This document shows positions 42,760 through 52,148 of a stretch of 64,000 bases of DNA, piece after piece. This DNA comes from JAEUMY01 sp031394355 (GTDB lineage: Bacteria; Pseudomonadota; Gammaproteobacteria; Burkholderiales; Usitatibacteraceae), in assembly GCA_031394355.1 (NCBI GenBank), contig JANNSU010000023.1, forward strand, positions 1-64,000, read 5' to 3'. The notes below the pieces were generated by a model. That model searched no databases. It saw nothing but the letters and a program-made list of their open reading frames with translations, and was not told where the DNA came from. The translations under genes and the position numbers were made by a program. Each line of letters begins with the position of its first letter. Positions within the stretch are counted from its first letter, which is position 1.

Positions 42760-44154
42760 ATGCAAAGTACTTTCCGCTCGCTCGCTCGCTTCACTCGTTT
42801 CTCGGCGCTTCTGTTTGCCGCCTCGGTTGCGGGCTTGGCACACGCCGCGCTGCCGACAGACGCGGAAGCGCGAGCCATCCTGCAAAAGCAGCTCATCGAC
42901 TCGAAGCTCGTCAAGGGTGCCGCACTGGCACTGGTCGATGCGCGTGGCATTCGCGTCGTCACGGTTGGCGAGGCCCGTGAAGGCGTTGCGCTCACCCCGG
43001 ATAGCGTCTTTGAAATTGGCAGCGTGACCAAGACTTTCGCCGGTCTCCTCCTGGCGATTGCCGATGAGAAGGGCGAGGCGAAGCTGGATGATGCCGTCGA
43101 GAAGTTTCTCCCCGAAGGAGTGAGGCTGCGGGACAGCAAGGGTTTCCCGATCCGCCTGGTGGACCTTGCCACGCACCGCTCCGGGCTGCCGCGTCTGGCC
43201 CCCAACATGCAGTCGCGTGATCCCAGGATTCCCTACGCGGACTACACGGATCGCGATCTGCTGGACTTCATCAAGACTTTCACGGCTACACGTCCGCGCG
43301 ATGACAAGTTTGAGTACTCCAATATCGGCACGGGCCTGCTCGGCACTGTGCTCACACGCGCTGCCAAGGCCGAGAGCTTCGGTGCGTTGCTGCAATCGCG
43401 AATATTCGCACCGCTCGGCATGGCGTCCACCACGACGGATCCCGGAAAATTTGCCGATCGCATGACCCAGCCGCATGACAGCAATGGCCGACCCACACCG
43501 GCGTGGACCATGCCCTCGCCGCATGCTGCGGCCGGTGCCATCCGCTCGACAGCGGGTGACATGGGCCGGTACGTCGAAGCCGTCGCGGGCTTGAAGGATT
43601 CGGCGCTCGCGAAAGCGGCTGCGTTGGCGACAACACCGCGTGCCGAAGGCATGGGCCGCATCAATCCCATTGGGCTCGCCTGGATTCAGGTGCCCTTCAA
43701 TGAGCGCGCGCTGGCCCATCACGATGGCGCGACGTTTGGCTCTTCCGCATCCTTGTTTGTGGATCGAAGCACGAAGGAAGGTGTGTTTCTCGTCACCAAC
43801 GGTTCCACTCGCCTCTTCGACATTGCGTTGCACCTGCTCGACCGGCGGCACGACATTACGCCGCGTGTGTTTCCGAAGACGGTTGCCGTGTCAGCCGGAA
43901 CACTGGCGCGCCATACGGGGACCTATCGTCTGAACGACCGCATGAATATCACGATCCGGTTGTTGGGTGACAAGCTGCTCGCGCAAGCGACCGGGCAGGG
44001 TGAGTTCGAGATCTTCGCCGAGTCGGACACCCGGTTCTTCGCCAAGGTGGCGCCGATCGCGATCACGTTTGGAGAGCCGGGCCACGACGGCAAATCAACC
44101 CAGTTTGTCTTCGAACAGAGTGGCATGAAGCATACGGTTCGGCGCATCGAGTAG
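42760..44154 (+). CDS. Secreted serine hydrolase, class C beta-lactamase family
   Basis: A 464-residue exported penicillin-binding-like esterase or peptidase. The signal peptide ends LAHAAL. Active-site motif 1 is SVTK (Ser nucleophile and Lys), motif 2 is FEYSNIG (Tyr-x-Asn), and the third-motif position carries LAHHDGATFG, a HxG variant of KTG. A C-terminal DUF3471-like lipocalin-type segment begins about residue 365 (ARHTGTYRLN). An iterated palindrome is read as RIFA in SRIFAPLGMAST, a position where this family often has IFxPLGM, so it fits the fold. Confidence 0.85.
   Translation: MQSTFRSLARFTRFSALLFAASVAGLAHAALPTDAEARAILQKQLIDSKLVKGAALALVDARGIRVVTVGEAREGVALTPDSVFEIGSVTKTFAGLLLAIADEKGEAKLDDAVEKFLPEGVRLRDSKGFPIRLVDLATHRSGLPRLAPNMQSRDPRIPYADYTDRDLLDFIKTFTATRPRDDKFEYSNIGTGLLGTVLTRAAKAESFGALLQSRIFAPLGMASTTTDPGKFADRMTQPHDSNGRPTPAWTMPSPHAAAGAIRSTAGDMGRYVEAVAGLKDSALAKAAALATTPRAEGMGRINPIGLAWIQVPFNERALAHHDGATFGSSASLFVDRSTKEGVFLVTNGSTRLFDIALHLLDRRHDITPRVFPKTVAVSAGTLARHTGTYRLNDRMNITIRLLGDKLLAQATGQGEFEIFAESDTRFFAKVAPIAITFGEPGHDGKSTQFVFEQSGMKHTVRRIE
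43398..43409. repeat. Iterated palindrome copy 18, inside the serine hydrolase gene
   Basis: Perfect 12-bp core read as RIFA in LLQSRIFAPLG. First perfect copy after a gap of 11.75 kb. Confidence 0.88.
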
Positions 44155-44254
44155 CGGGTCGCATCGGTACGGGACGGTGCCGGGCTCTCCCGGGGTTCTC
44201 CTTCCCCCTGACTCCGGTTGAGGGTTGGCAGCAGTTTTCGTTGTCATCAATCCA

Positions 44255-44268
44255 TGCGAATATTCGCA
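44255..44268. repeat. Iterated palindrome copy 19
   Basis: Perfect 14-bp form 88 bp before the phoD ATG. Confidence 0.9.
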
Positions 44269-44356
44269 GGGCGTGCGGACTCCCCGCTTTCCCGGTGTCT
44301 GCAGTCGCGTGCAGCTATCCACTGATGCCATTCCCCACTCTCGCCGGAGTCCGACG

Positions 44357-45997
44357 ATGCCGACCCGTTCGCCAAATCATCTTTCCAGCCCCGATCTCTT
44401 TGACTATGTCCGAACCTTGGAGCGAGAGACCGCGGGCTGGCCCGCGCCAATGCGCCGACGCCGCTTCATGCAGGCTGCACTTGCTCTGACTGCTGGCGGC
44501 ATTGTTGCCGCCACGCGGAGTGGTTCTGCGTTGGCACAGGCGGCCGGGCCAAGGTTCTCCGGCTATCCCTTCTCCCTCGGTGTCGCCTCCGGTGCGCCGC
44601 GGCATGACAGCGTCGTGTTGTGGACCCGCCTGATCCCGGAGCCCCTCAATACCAGCGGCGATGGGGGCATACCGCCGGATCGCATCAGCGTGAATTGGGA
44701 AGTGGCCGAAGACGAGCAGTTCAAGAAGATTGTGCGCAAGGGAACACATCGGGCGATTCCCGAGCTCGCCTACAGCGTTCATGCCGAAGTTCTGGGGCTG
44801 GAGCCCGGCCAGTGGTACTTCTATCGTTTCATGGCCGGCAACGAAGTAAGCCCGGTTGGCCGCACCCGTACCGCCGGCGTGAAGGAGGAAAAGCTCCGCT
44901 TCGCCTTCGCCAGCTGCCAGAACTACGAGCAGGGTTTCTTCACCGCCTATCGCCACATGCTGAAGGACAACGTGGATCTGGTGGCCTTTCTGGGCGACTA
45001 CATCTACGAGTCCAACTGGGGCAGCAATCTGGTTCGCCGCCACGCGGGGCCGGAGACGGAAACCCTGAACCAGTACCGCTTGCGCCATGCGCAATACAAG
45101 ACCGATCCGGACCTCAAGGCCATGCATGCGGCCGCGCCGTGGATCGTGACCTGGGACGATCACGAAGTCGACAACGACTACGCCGACGACCAGTCGGAAC
45201 ATCTCGATCCACGTTTTCTGCTTCGCCGGGCAGCGGCATACCAGGCCTACTACGAGCACATGCCGCTGGCGATGTCGGCACTGCCGCGCGGGCCGAACAT
45301 GCGCCTTTACGACCGGTTCAGCTTCGGCACACTGGCCGAGTTCCATGTGCTGGACGACCGCCAGTACCGTGCGTATCAGGCGTGCCCGCGGCCGGGCATG
45401 GGCGGCAGCAATACCGTCGAGAATTGCAGCGAACGCCTGTCGCCTGGCCGCTCCATGCTCGGCACTGCGCAGGAGCAATGGCTGGAAAATGGGCTCTCGC
45501 AGTCGCGCGCGGTGTGGAATGTGCTGGCGCAGCAGACACTCGTGTCCCAGTGGAATCAGAAGTCCGGCGCGCAATCGCTCTGGACCGACGGCTGGGATGG
45601 CTATCCGGTCGCACGAAAGCGGCTGCTGGATTACCTCACGGCGCGCAAAGTCGCCAACCCGGTGTTCATCGGGGGCGATGTCCACAGCCACTACGTGAGC
45701 AACGTCAAGGCGAACTTCGATGATCCACGCTCGGCCGCTGTCGCGAGCGAGTTTGTGGGCACATCGATCACCTCCGAATCCTGGCCGCAGGACCGGATCG
45801 ACGCCATGAAACCGAACAATCCGCATGTGCTGCTGGCCGACGGGACCCGGCGTGGTTACGCACTCGTAGAGGTCACGTCGAAGACGCTGACTGCAAGGAT
45901 GCGCCAGATAGACAGCGAGAAGACGCGCGACAGCAAGCTCGCCGGATCGCAGGACTATGTTGTCGAGGCGGGCCGCGCTGAAGTCAGAAAGGCCTGA
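44357..45997 (+). CDS. phoD: Alkaline phosphatase D / phosphodiesterase PhoD
   Basis: A 546-residue Tat-exported PhoD. The signal has RRRRFMQAALALTAGG. The N-terminal beta domain (PFSLGVASGAPRHDSVVLWTRLIP) is typical. Metal-binding motifs are FAFASCQNYEQG, FLGDYIYES, WIVTWDDHEVDNDYADD and VFIGGDVHSHYVSN. PhoD hydrolyses phosphomonoesters or diesters, commonly with Ca and Fe, and is usually phosphate-regulated. GGAG upstream of ATG 44357. No Pho box recognised. Confidence 0.92.
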   Translation: MPTRSPNHLSSPDLFDYVRTLERETAGWPAPMRRRRFMQAALALTAGGIVAATRSGSALAQAAGPRFSGYPFSLGVASGAPRHDSVVLWTRLIPEPLNTSGDGGIPPDRISVNWEVAEDEQFKKIVRKGTHRAIPELAYSVHAEVLGLEPGQWYFYRFMAGNEVSPVGRTRTAGVKEEKLRFAFASCQNYEQGFFTAYRHMLKDNVDLVAFLGDYIYESNWGSNLVRRHAGPETETLNQYRLRHAQYKTDPDLKAMHAAAPWIVTWDDHEVDNDYADDQSEHLDPRFLLRRAAAYQAYYEHMPLAMSALPRGPNMRLYDRFSFGTLAEFHVLDDRQYRAYQACPRPGMGGSNTVENCSERLSPGRSMLGTAQEQWLENGLSQSRAVWNVLAQQTLVSQWNQKSGAQSLWTDGWDGYPVARKRLLDYLTARKVANPVFIGGDVHSHYVSNVKANFDDPRSAAVASEFVGTSITSESWPQDRIDAMKPNNPHVLLADGTRRGYALVEVTSKTLTARMRQIDSEKTRDSKLAGSQDYVVEAGRAEVRKA

Positions 45998-46098
45998 ATG
46001 CCATTGTCCTGGCAATCCGGCGTGTCCGGTTCCGCAGTCAGGCTGAAGCTCACGCCCGGCTGCGGTATGCTCGCGGCATTCCAACAGCGGGGTGCACC

Positions 46099-47088
46099 AT
46101 GAGCAGAAAGACCGTTGCAGATGAAGACTTGCTCGGGGGGCCTTCCTCCGTGCTGCCATTTCGCGCTGGTTCGGGGTTTTACAATCCGGAGACGGCGAAG
46201 GCGTTCTTCAAGGCCTACGGCAAGAAGGCAGAGTTTCCCGCCGGCACCATCCTCTTCCTTGAAAAGGAAAAGTCTAAGAAGAAGAGCATTTTCAAACAGT
46301 CCTTCGCCAAGGCGCTGAACACACCGGTCACTGAAGCGTTGTTCGCGCCCAAACGCGTTCATCGCATGTTCTTCCTCGTATCCGGCGAAGTGGCGCTGAC
46401 CCAGAATGGGCGGCTGTTGCACAAGGCAAAACCGGGAGATGTATTTGGCGAAATGGCCGTGATCAGCGAGCTGCCTGATCCGGAATTCGATGCCGTGCGC
46501 AGCGCGTCAGCCGAAGCCACGGAGGACTGTGTTGCGTACTCGCTTGATGGCACCGAGGTGCAGGAGGGTTTGTCCAGGAAGCCTGAGTTCGTGCTCATGT
46601 TGCTGTCGGTGATGTTTGAGCGCCTGCGCCTTCTCGCCAACAAGCTCTCCGAGGGCGGTGATGACGAGGATGAAGGATCCAGTCGTCACCGCAGCCGCAA
46701 GGCCGAGTCCATTCTCGATCCGGCAATGCTGGAGGCGCTGAAGGACAAGCTGGACATTTCCACTGTCGCCCACTTCCAGGAAGGCAAGAAAATCCTGAAG
46801 ACCGGCGTGTCGGGCACCACCATGTATATCGTGCTGGAAGGCCAGGTTGCGGTCGCCATCGGCCGCAAGATCGTGGAGAAGATTGAAGCTGGCGGGTTTT
46901 TCGGCGAAATGGCGCTGGTGGATCAGCTTCCGCGCACGGCCACGGCGGTTGCGCGTACCGACTGCTCGCTGCTGCCGATCAACCGCGACGCACTGGTGAA
47001 GCTGGTCAAGACAGAGCCTGACTTCGGCATGGCGCTCATGCGTTCGGTGGCGCAGCGATTGCAGTACATGAACTCGTTGTTTGGCTGA
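46099..47088 (+). CDS. Protein with two cyclic-nucleotide-binding domains
   Basis: A 329-residue cytosolic protein with two CAP-ED modules. The first (about 75-165) has FFLVSGEVALTQNGRLLHKAKPGDVFGEMAVISELPDP. The second (about 225-310) has MYIVLEGQVAVAIGRKIVEKIEAGGFFGEMALVDQLPRTATAVA, where the FGEMAL...PRTATA phosphate-binding cassette is canonical. No DNA-binding helix-turn-helix follows, so it is not a CRP-type regulator. A Lys-rich segment and an acidic linker separate the domains. Possible cAMP sensor. Confidence 0.85.
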   Translation: MSRKTVADEDLLGGPSSVLPFRAGSGFYNPETAKAFFKAYGKKAEFPAGTILFLEKEKSKKKSIFKQSFAKALNTPVTEALFAPKRVHRMFFLVSGEVALTQNGRLLHKAKPGDVFGEMAVISELPDPEFDAVRSASAEATEDCVAYSLDGTEVQEGLSRKPEFVLMLLSVMFERLRLLANKLSEGGDDEDEGSSRHRSRKAESILDPAMLEALKDKLDISTVAHFQEGKKILKTGVSGTTMYIVLEGQVAVAIGRKIVEKIEAGGFFGEMALVDQLPRTATAVARTDCSLLPINRDALVKLVKTEPDFGMALMRSVAQRLQYMNSLFG

Positions 47089-47106
47089 CCGCACGCCGGC
47101 GCGCCT

Positions 47107-47120
47107 TGCGAATATTCGCA
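47107..47120. repeat. Iterated palindrome copy 20
   Basis: Perfect 14-bp form between convergent genes, 2 bp before the terminator stem. Confidence 0.9.
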
Positions 47121-47122
47121 CT

Positions 47123-47156
47123 GGAAAGGGTGGCTCTGGCCGCCCTTTCCACTTTT
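47123..47156 (+). terminator. Rho-independent terminator
   Basis: GGAAAGGG / CCCTTTCC eight-bp stem, with two further inner GC pairs, followed by ACTTTT, after the cNMP-binding gene. Confidence 0.75.
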
Positions 47157-47163
47157 GGTGGGG

Positions 47164-47784
47164 TCACACCACCGGCACGGCGAAGGATTGCTTGGCACCT
47201 GGCCGCGCTGCCAAACCCGCGAGCCAGCGGTTCACGTTTGGATGCGTGTTCTTCTCCAGTGGCAGCGCCTGCCAGCGCCGCGCGGTAAGGCCGGCGGGAA
47301 TGTCCGCCATGGTGAAGGATTCGCCGTTGAGAAAGGTCGACTTTGCAAGTACCGCATCCAGCAGGGTCAGCCGCTTCTCCGCAATCGGCCGATTGATCTC
47401 CACCAGTTTCAGGTCACGTTGCGCCTCGGGCGTACGGATCAATTGCGTGAAGCAGGCACCGATCGAGACATTCAGTGTGGTGGTCTGCCAATCCATCCAG
47501 CGGTCGGCGCTGGCGCGCTGCTGCGCGTCCGCCGGGCACAGGGTGCCTAGGCCATGCTTCAGGGCGAGATAGCGCACGATGGCGTTGGATTCCCAGAGTG
47601 TGAAGCCGTCGTCCTCGATCATCGGGATGAGCCCATTCGGATTCTTGGCGATGTAGTCCGGCGTGTTGTTGTGGCCGAACTCACGCCCCGCGTCGATGCG
47701 TTCGTAGGGAATGCCCAATTCGTCCACGCACCACGCAACTTTCTGCACGTTGATGGAGGTCATGCGGCCCCAGATTTTCAGCAT
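47164..47784 (-). CDS. Glutathione S-transferase
   Basis: A 206-residue cytosolic GST. The N-terminal thioredoxin-like domain contains WGRMTSINVQKVAWCVDELG with the catalytic Ser region, NPNGLIPMIEDDGFTLWESNAIVRYL with cis-Pro and the Glu-Ser glutathione contact. The C-terminal helical domain has the conserved FTMADIPAG N-capping box. The start at 47784 is set by homology. Confidence 0.88.
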   Translation of the reverse strand: MLKIWGRMTSINVQKVAWCVDELGIPYERIDAGREFGHNNTPDYIAKNPNGLIPMIEDDGFTLWESNAIVRYLALKHGLGTLCPADAQQRASADRWMDWQTTTLNVSIGACFTQLIRTPEAQRDLKLVEINRPIAEKRLTLLDAVLAKSTFLNGESFTMADIPAGLTARRWQALPLEKNTHPNVNRWLAGLAARPGAKQSFAVPVV

Positions 47785-47827
47785 GTTTGCCTGCTCCGAT
47801 GTGGAAGGTTGAGCAATGATGAGTTTA

Positions 47828-47909
47828 GTCATACCGGCGAAAGCCGGTATCCAGAAATATGTGATGACCCGCCGCACCCGAACTGGATACCGACTTTCGC
47901 CGGAATGAT
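47828..47909. repeat. Dispersed hairpin repeat (CCGGCGAAAGCCGG type), copy 1
   Basis: About 82 bp: starts GTCATACCGGCGAAAGCCGG and ends with an imperfect inverted version (CTTTCGCCGGAATGA). Same family as 55199-55281. It partly overlaps the untranslated region upstream of the GST gene. Related short inverted-repeat elements are widespread in proteobacterial genomes. Confidence 0.7.
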
Positions 47910-47939
47910 GGCCAATTTGCGGAGAGCGGCAGAAACCAG

Positions 47940-47951
47940 GCGAATATTCGC
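47940..47951. repeat. Iterated palindrome copy 21
   Basis: Perfect 12-bp core, 8 bp from the 3' end of the symporter gene and 30 bp from the hairpin repeat. Confidence 0.88.
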
Positions 47952-47959
47952 AATAACGA

Positions 47960-49420
47960 TCACACCCGCTTCCCGCTGCCCGCCTTCGACGTCACGAACA
48001 ACAACCCGAACGTCAGCGCCGCGTTGAGGATCATCAGCTCGATACCGATCTGATAGCCCGCAGGATTCGCCGCGAGCCACTTCTGCAACACCAAGCAGAT
48101 CGACGGCGCCACGATGACTGCAGTCGCCAAAGCCGCGCCGGATCGTATGGCGCGGTCGGTGAACATGCCAAAGCAGAACAGACCCAGCAGCGGGCCATAG
48201 GTATAGCCTGCGAGCATGAGGATGGTATTGATGATGGAGCGATCGCCCAGCCACTTGAAGACGAGGCAGAGCAGGAAGAAGACCACCGCAAACACGACAT
48301 GCGCAGAGAACCGGATGCGGCGACGGGCTGCCTCGTCGAGATCGCCGCGTTTGTCGAAGCCCTTCACGTCGATGCAGTAGGACGACGTCAGCGCGGTGAG
48401 TGAGCCGTCCGCCGAGGAGAACGACGCGGCAATCAGCGCGATGAAGAATACGATCTGCACCCACTGCGGCAGATGATCCATCACGATGGCGGAAAATAGC
48501 TCGTCACCCCGCGCGATGACCCCGTTCTGCTGTGCGAATACCCACAGCAATGACCCCAGCACGAGGAATGCCAGATTCACCACGATGAGAATGGCGCTGA
48601 ACACGGCCATGTTCTTCTGCGAGTCCCGCACGTTGGGTACGCTGATGTTCTTCTGCATCATGTCCTGGTCGAGACCCAGCATGGCGACCGCGATGGCGGC
48701 GCCACCCAGAATCTGTTTCGCCCAGAAGCCGCCGGACATCGGATCGGTGTTGAAGAGGCCGGTGGTATTGCTCGCTTCCACCATTGCCCAGGCACCGCCG
48801 GCCGGTGCCAGCAGGTCGGCGAGATACCAGATGCACACGCCCAATCCGCCCAGCATGAACGTGGTCTGCAAGGTGTCCGTGATGACGATCGTGCGCACAC
48901 CACCCTGGAAGGTGTAACCCCAGATCATCAGCAGCGTGACTGCAGCCGACACCCAGAAGGGAATACCGGCCGGGCCCGTGACAAGCAGATCCATCACATT
49001 CACCACGAGATAGAGCCGCGCCGTCGAGCCCAGCGTGCGTGACACGATGAAGAGCCAGGCCCCGGTTTGATGTGCGGTCACGCCGAAGCGCTTGTCGAGA
49101 TAGACGTAGATGGACGTGAGCTTGAGCCGGTAGTAAAGCGGCAGCAGCACCAGTGCCACGATGGCGTAGCCGATGACATTGCCCAGCACCACCTGCATGT
49201 AGGTGAAGCCCGCTGTGCCCACCGTGCCGGGCACGCTGATGAAGGTGACGCCAGAAAGCGCCGTGCCCACCATGCCGAAGGCGACCAGCATCCAGTTGCT
49301 CTGGCGGTTGCCGATGAAAAACGAGTCGTTGTCAGCTCTACGCCCTGCCCACCAGGCGAGCGCCAGCAGGACAAGGAAGTAGGCAAAGATGAGGGAAAGG
49401 AAGAAGGCGTGGCGGGACAT
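47960..49420 (-). CDS. Sodium:solute symporter
   Basis: A 486-residue SSS-family (LeuT-fold) transporter with about 13 helices. Diagnostic segments are NRQSNWMLVAFGMVGTALSGVTFISVPGTVG, WGYTFQGGVRTIVITDTLQTT and SSADGSLTALTSSYCIDVKGF. The Ser/Thr in the latter would bind Na+. Substrate could be a monocarboxylate, proline or sugar. Its start codon lies 6 bp from iterated palindrome copy 22, which occupies the place where a Shine-Dalgarno would be expected. Confidence 0.87.
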   Translation of the reverse strand: MSRHAFFLSLIFAYFLVLLALAWWAGRRADNDSFFIGNRQSNWMLVAFGMVGTALSGVTFISVPGTVGTAGFTYMQVVLGNVIGYAIVALVLLPLYYRLKLTSIYVYLDKRFGVTAHQTGAWLFIVSRTLGSTARLYLVVNVMDLLVTGPAGIPFWVSAAVTLLMIWGYTFQGGVRTIVITDTLQTTFMLGGLGVCIWYLADLLAPAGGAWAMVEASNTTGLFNTDPMSGGFWAKQILGGAAIAVAMLGLDQDMMQKNISVPNVRDSQKNMAVFSAILIVVNLAFLVLGSLLWVFAQQNGVIARGDELFSAIVMDHLPQWVQIVFFIALIAASFSSADGSLTALTSSYCIDVKGFDKRGDLDEAARRRIRFSAHVVFAVVFFLLCLVFKWLGDRSIINTILMLAGYTYGPLLGLFCFGMFTDRAIRSGAALATAVIVAPSICLVLQKWLAANPAGYQIGIELMILNAALTFGLLFVTSKAGSGKRV

Positions 49421-49426
49421 ACGTAG

Positions 49427-49438
49427 GCGAATATTCGC
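49427..49438. repeat. Iterated palindrome copy 22
   Basis: Perfect 12-bp core with A and T partly mismatched outside, 6 bp upstream of the symporter start codon on the - strand. Confidence 0.88.
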
Positions 49439-49482
49439 ATGACTCCCTGGTCGAAGCGATCTGGCCTGGTTGAGTAGCGTGG

Positions 49483-52137
49483 TTAGGGCAACGCCATCAC
49501 CACCTGCCGCAGATCGGGATCCTCGGGATCGGGCTGCTCGCTGAATCCCAGCCGCTCCATCAAGCTGAGCATCCCCTGATTGTTGTTCGCGACAATGCCG
49601 ATGATCTCCTTCAAGCCACGGTCGCGGGCGATGTCGCAGAGCGTGCGCATGAGGAGCGAGCCGACGCCTTTTCCCTGCATGTCGTCGGCGACGACGAGGC
49701 CGAATTCGCAGGTCTCCCCGTCGACATTCAGCATGTAGCGCGCGACGCCGATGATGCGCTCGCCATCCAGTGCCAGCATCGCCATCTCGCGGTCGTAATC
49801 GATCTGGGTGAAGCGGGCGAGCATGGAGGGCGTGAGCTGATGAATGGTCGAGAGGAAGCGGAAGTAGCGCGCCTCGTCCGACAGATTGCGCACAAAGGTC
49901 TGCAGCGCATCGGCATCTTCGGGGCGGATGGCGCGCACGGCGAGTGTGGTCCCGTCTTTCAACTGCATATCCTTCGAGAGCCCGGCCGGGTACGGCAGGA
50001 TGGCCATGTGCGCATAGGGCACGCGCGAGGCAGGCACGGACTTCACCACGGCGCGCGCATCCACCGCCGCCGCGCCGTGTTCATCGATGATGATGGGGTT
50101 GATGTCGAGCTCCGATAGTTCTGGCAGCTCGCAGATCATGTCCGACACGCGGAGCAGCAGGGCCTCGACCGACTCCATGGGTACGGCAGGCAGGCCGCGC
50201 CATTCGCCCAATACGGCGGCGGAGCGTGCGCGCTCAATGACGCGGCGGGCCAGGAACGGGTTCAGCGGCGGCAGCGCTACCGAGCGGTCGTCGATCACCT
50301 CGATCATGGTGCCGCCGGCGCCGAAGGTGATGACCGGCCCGAAGAGCGGGTCCGTGGTCATGCCGACATAAATTTCGCGGCCATGGCGCTTCGTGACCAT
50401 GCGCTGCAGCGACACGCCGTCAACGCGCGCATCCGGCGAGCGGCGCGAGACTTCCTCGATCATGTCGATGAACACGGCACGCACCTGGTGCGATGTACGC
50501 AGGTTGAGCATCACGCCGCCCACATCAGACTTGTGGGGGATATCGGGCGAGTTGATTTTCATCGCAACCGGGAAGCCCAGCTTCTTGGCCAGCGCGACGG
50601 CCTGCTCCACGTCGTGCGCGACTTCAGTGGGTGTCACTGGAATACGGAACGCCGCCAGCAGCGCATTGGACTCTGTCTCAGAGAGCACCTGCCGGCCATC
50701 TTTGAGAACTGCCTTGATGAGCGCGCGTGCAGCAACCATATCAGGCTGGTCTGCGCTGACCGTGCCTGACAGCGGCGGCGGGGTCTGCATGAGCAACTGC
50801 TGATTGCGATAGAACGTCGCGATATTGGCAAATGCATCCACCGCCGCTTCCGGCAAGCGAAAAATGGGCATGCCCGCCGCATTGATTTGCTCGCGGGTGG
50901 CACGGGCGCGGGTCTCGCCCATCCAGCAGGCAAAGACAGGCTTCTCCACACCGGGCAGGCGCGCTATGGCAGCATCGGCGATGGCCTGGGTGTCGATGCC
51001 GGGCTTTGGCGTCACGACCACCAGCACGCCATCGATCTCCTTGCTCGACGCAACCATCTCGGTCGCTGTGACAAAGTCGGCTGCCCCCGCACTCTCGCCC
51101 AAGTCCACGGGATTGGTCGTCACCGCGAACGGCAGCGCCTTGCGAATAGTCGCCTGCAGTGCCGCGCTGAGCGGGGGGATATCCACCTGCCGCAGGTGCG
51201 CGTAGTCGGCGGCCAGCACACCGGGGCCGCCGCCATTGCTCACGATGCCAAGGCGATTGCCGCCGGGTTTGTAGCGCGCCGCAAGGCACTTTGCAGCGGA
51301 GAAGAGTTGCACGAAACTTTCCACCCGCACAGCACCCGCACGCCGCAGAGCTGCCTCGAACACGTCGTCCCCACCGACCATGGTGCCCGTGTGAGTGAGC
51401 GCCGCCCGCTGTCCCGACGGCCGACGGCCAGCCTTGAGCACGATGACAGGCTTGGCGCGAGCCGCCGCCCGCAATGCACTCATGAAGTGGCGGGCGTTAC
51501 GGATGCCCTCCATATACAAGACGATACTGTGGGTGAGAGTGTCCTGGGCGAGAAAGTCGAGGACATCGGCAAGATCAAGCACCTGCGAACGCCCGGTCGC
51601 AACGACTGCAGAAAATTTCACGCCATTGGAATCTGCCCAGTCGAGCATGGCTGCTGTCAATGCGCCGGACTGCGAGATCAGCGCGAGATTGCCCGCCTGC
51701 TGCAGCGGCCCGGCAATGCAGGCGTTGAATCCGCTGTGCGGCCGCTGCATGCCGGAAGAGCCGGGGCCCAGGAGCGGAATTCGCAGCTTCGCGGCGAGGC
51801 GGGCGATGGCACCGACCTCTGCCTCGACCGGTTCTTCGTCGTACACGATGGCGGCACGCACCTTTAGCTTCGCTGCATGGGTGAGTGCCAGCATCGCGTC
51901 GTCATGCGAGCCGGTGATGAGCGCCAAGTCTGCGCGGAGCGGCAGCTCCATGCCCTGATCCTTCGGGTCGCTGCGAAATTTGCTGCCATCGCGGCGTAGC
52001 CAGTGCACTGTGCCGGTGAACGGGCCGTCAGCCATTGCCTGCTGCAGGAGGCTGGCCGCGTGATGGTCGGGATGGTGTGGCAAATACGCAACCACGGTAT
52101 CCGGGTCGAAAAGTGACGAGAGTCGGGGTAGTCTCAT
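49483..52137 (-). CDS. Pat-type protein lysine acetyltransferase (ADP-forming acyl-CoA synthetase fused to GNAT)
   Basis: An 884-residue fusion. Residues about 1-460 are the CoA-binding and ligase-CoA part of NDP-forming acetyl-CoA synthetases (LLGPGSSGMQRP, ISQSGALTAAMLDWA, ALTHTGTMVGGDDVF). About 475-700 is an ATP-grasp domain (FPVAMKINSPDIPHKSDVGGVMLNL). The C-terminal 160 residues are a GNAT acetyltransferase (VVADDMQGKGVGSLLMRTL). This is the Pat/YfiQ architecture, which acetylates lysines of acetyl-CoA synthetase and other enzymes. Upstream by 11 bp is a deacetylase-family gene. A one-mismatch palindrome is read as ATIR at 51142. Confidence 0.88.
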   Translation of the reverse strand: MRLPRLSSLFDPDTVVAYLPHHPDHHAASLLQQAMADGPFTGTVHWLRRDGSKFRSDPKDQGMELPLRADLALITGSHDDAMLALTHAAKLKVRAAIVYDEEPVEAEVGAIARLAAKLRIPLLGPGSSGMQRPHSGFNACIAGPLQQAGNLALISQSGALTAAMLDWADSNGVKFSAVVATGRSQVLDLADVLDFLAQDTLTHSIVLYMEGIRNARHFMSALRAAARAKPVIVLKAGRRPSGQRAALTHTGTMVGGDDVFEAALRRAGAVRVESFVQLFSAAKCLAARYKPGGNRLGIVSNGGGPGVLAADYAHLRQVDIPPLSAALQATIRKALPFAVTTNPVDLGESAGAADFVTATEMVASSKEIDGVLVVVTPKPGIDTQAIADAAIARLPGVEKPVFACWMGETRARATREQINAAGMPIFRLPEAAVDAFANIATFYRNQQLLMQTPPPLSGTVSADQPDMVAARALIKAVLKDGRQVLSETESNALLAAFRIPVTPTEVAHDVEQAVALAKKLGFPVAMKINSPDIPHKSDVGGVMLNLRTSHQVRAVFIDMIEEVSRRSPDARVDGVSLQRMVTKRHGREIYVGMTTDPLFGPVITFGAGGTMIEVIDDRSVALPPLNPFLARRVIERARSAAVLGEWRGLPAVPMESVEALLLRVSDMICELPELSELDINPIIIDEHGAAAVDARAVVKSVPASRVPYAHMAILPYPAGLSKDMQLKDGTTLAVRAIRPEDADALQTFVRNLSDEARYFRFLSTIHQLTPSMLARFTQIDYDREMAMLALDGERIIGVARYMLNVDGETCEFGLVVADDMQGKGVGSLLMRTLCDIARDRGLKEIIGIVANNNQGMLSLMERLGFSEQPDPEDPDLRQVVMALP
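51142..51153. repeat. Degraded iterated palindrome in the Pat gene, one mismatch
   Basis: GCGAATAGTCGC, one base from the core, read on the - strand as Ala-Thr-Ile-Arg in LQATIRKALP. Compare the ANIR reading of intact copies. Confidence 0.55.
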
Positions 52138-52148
52138 GTCGTGAGGTC

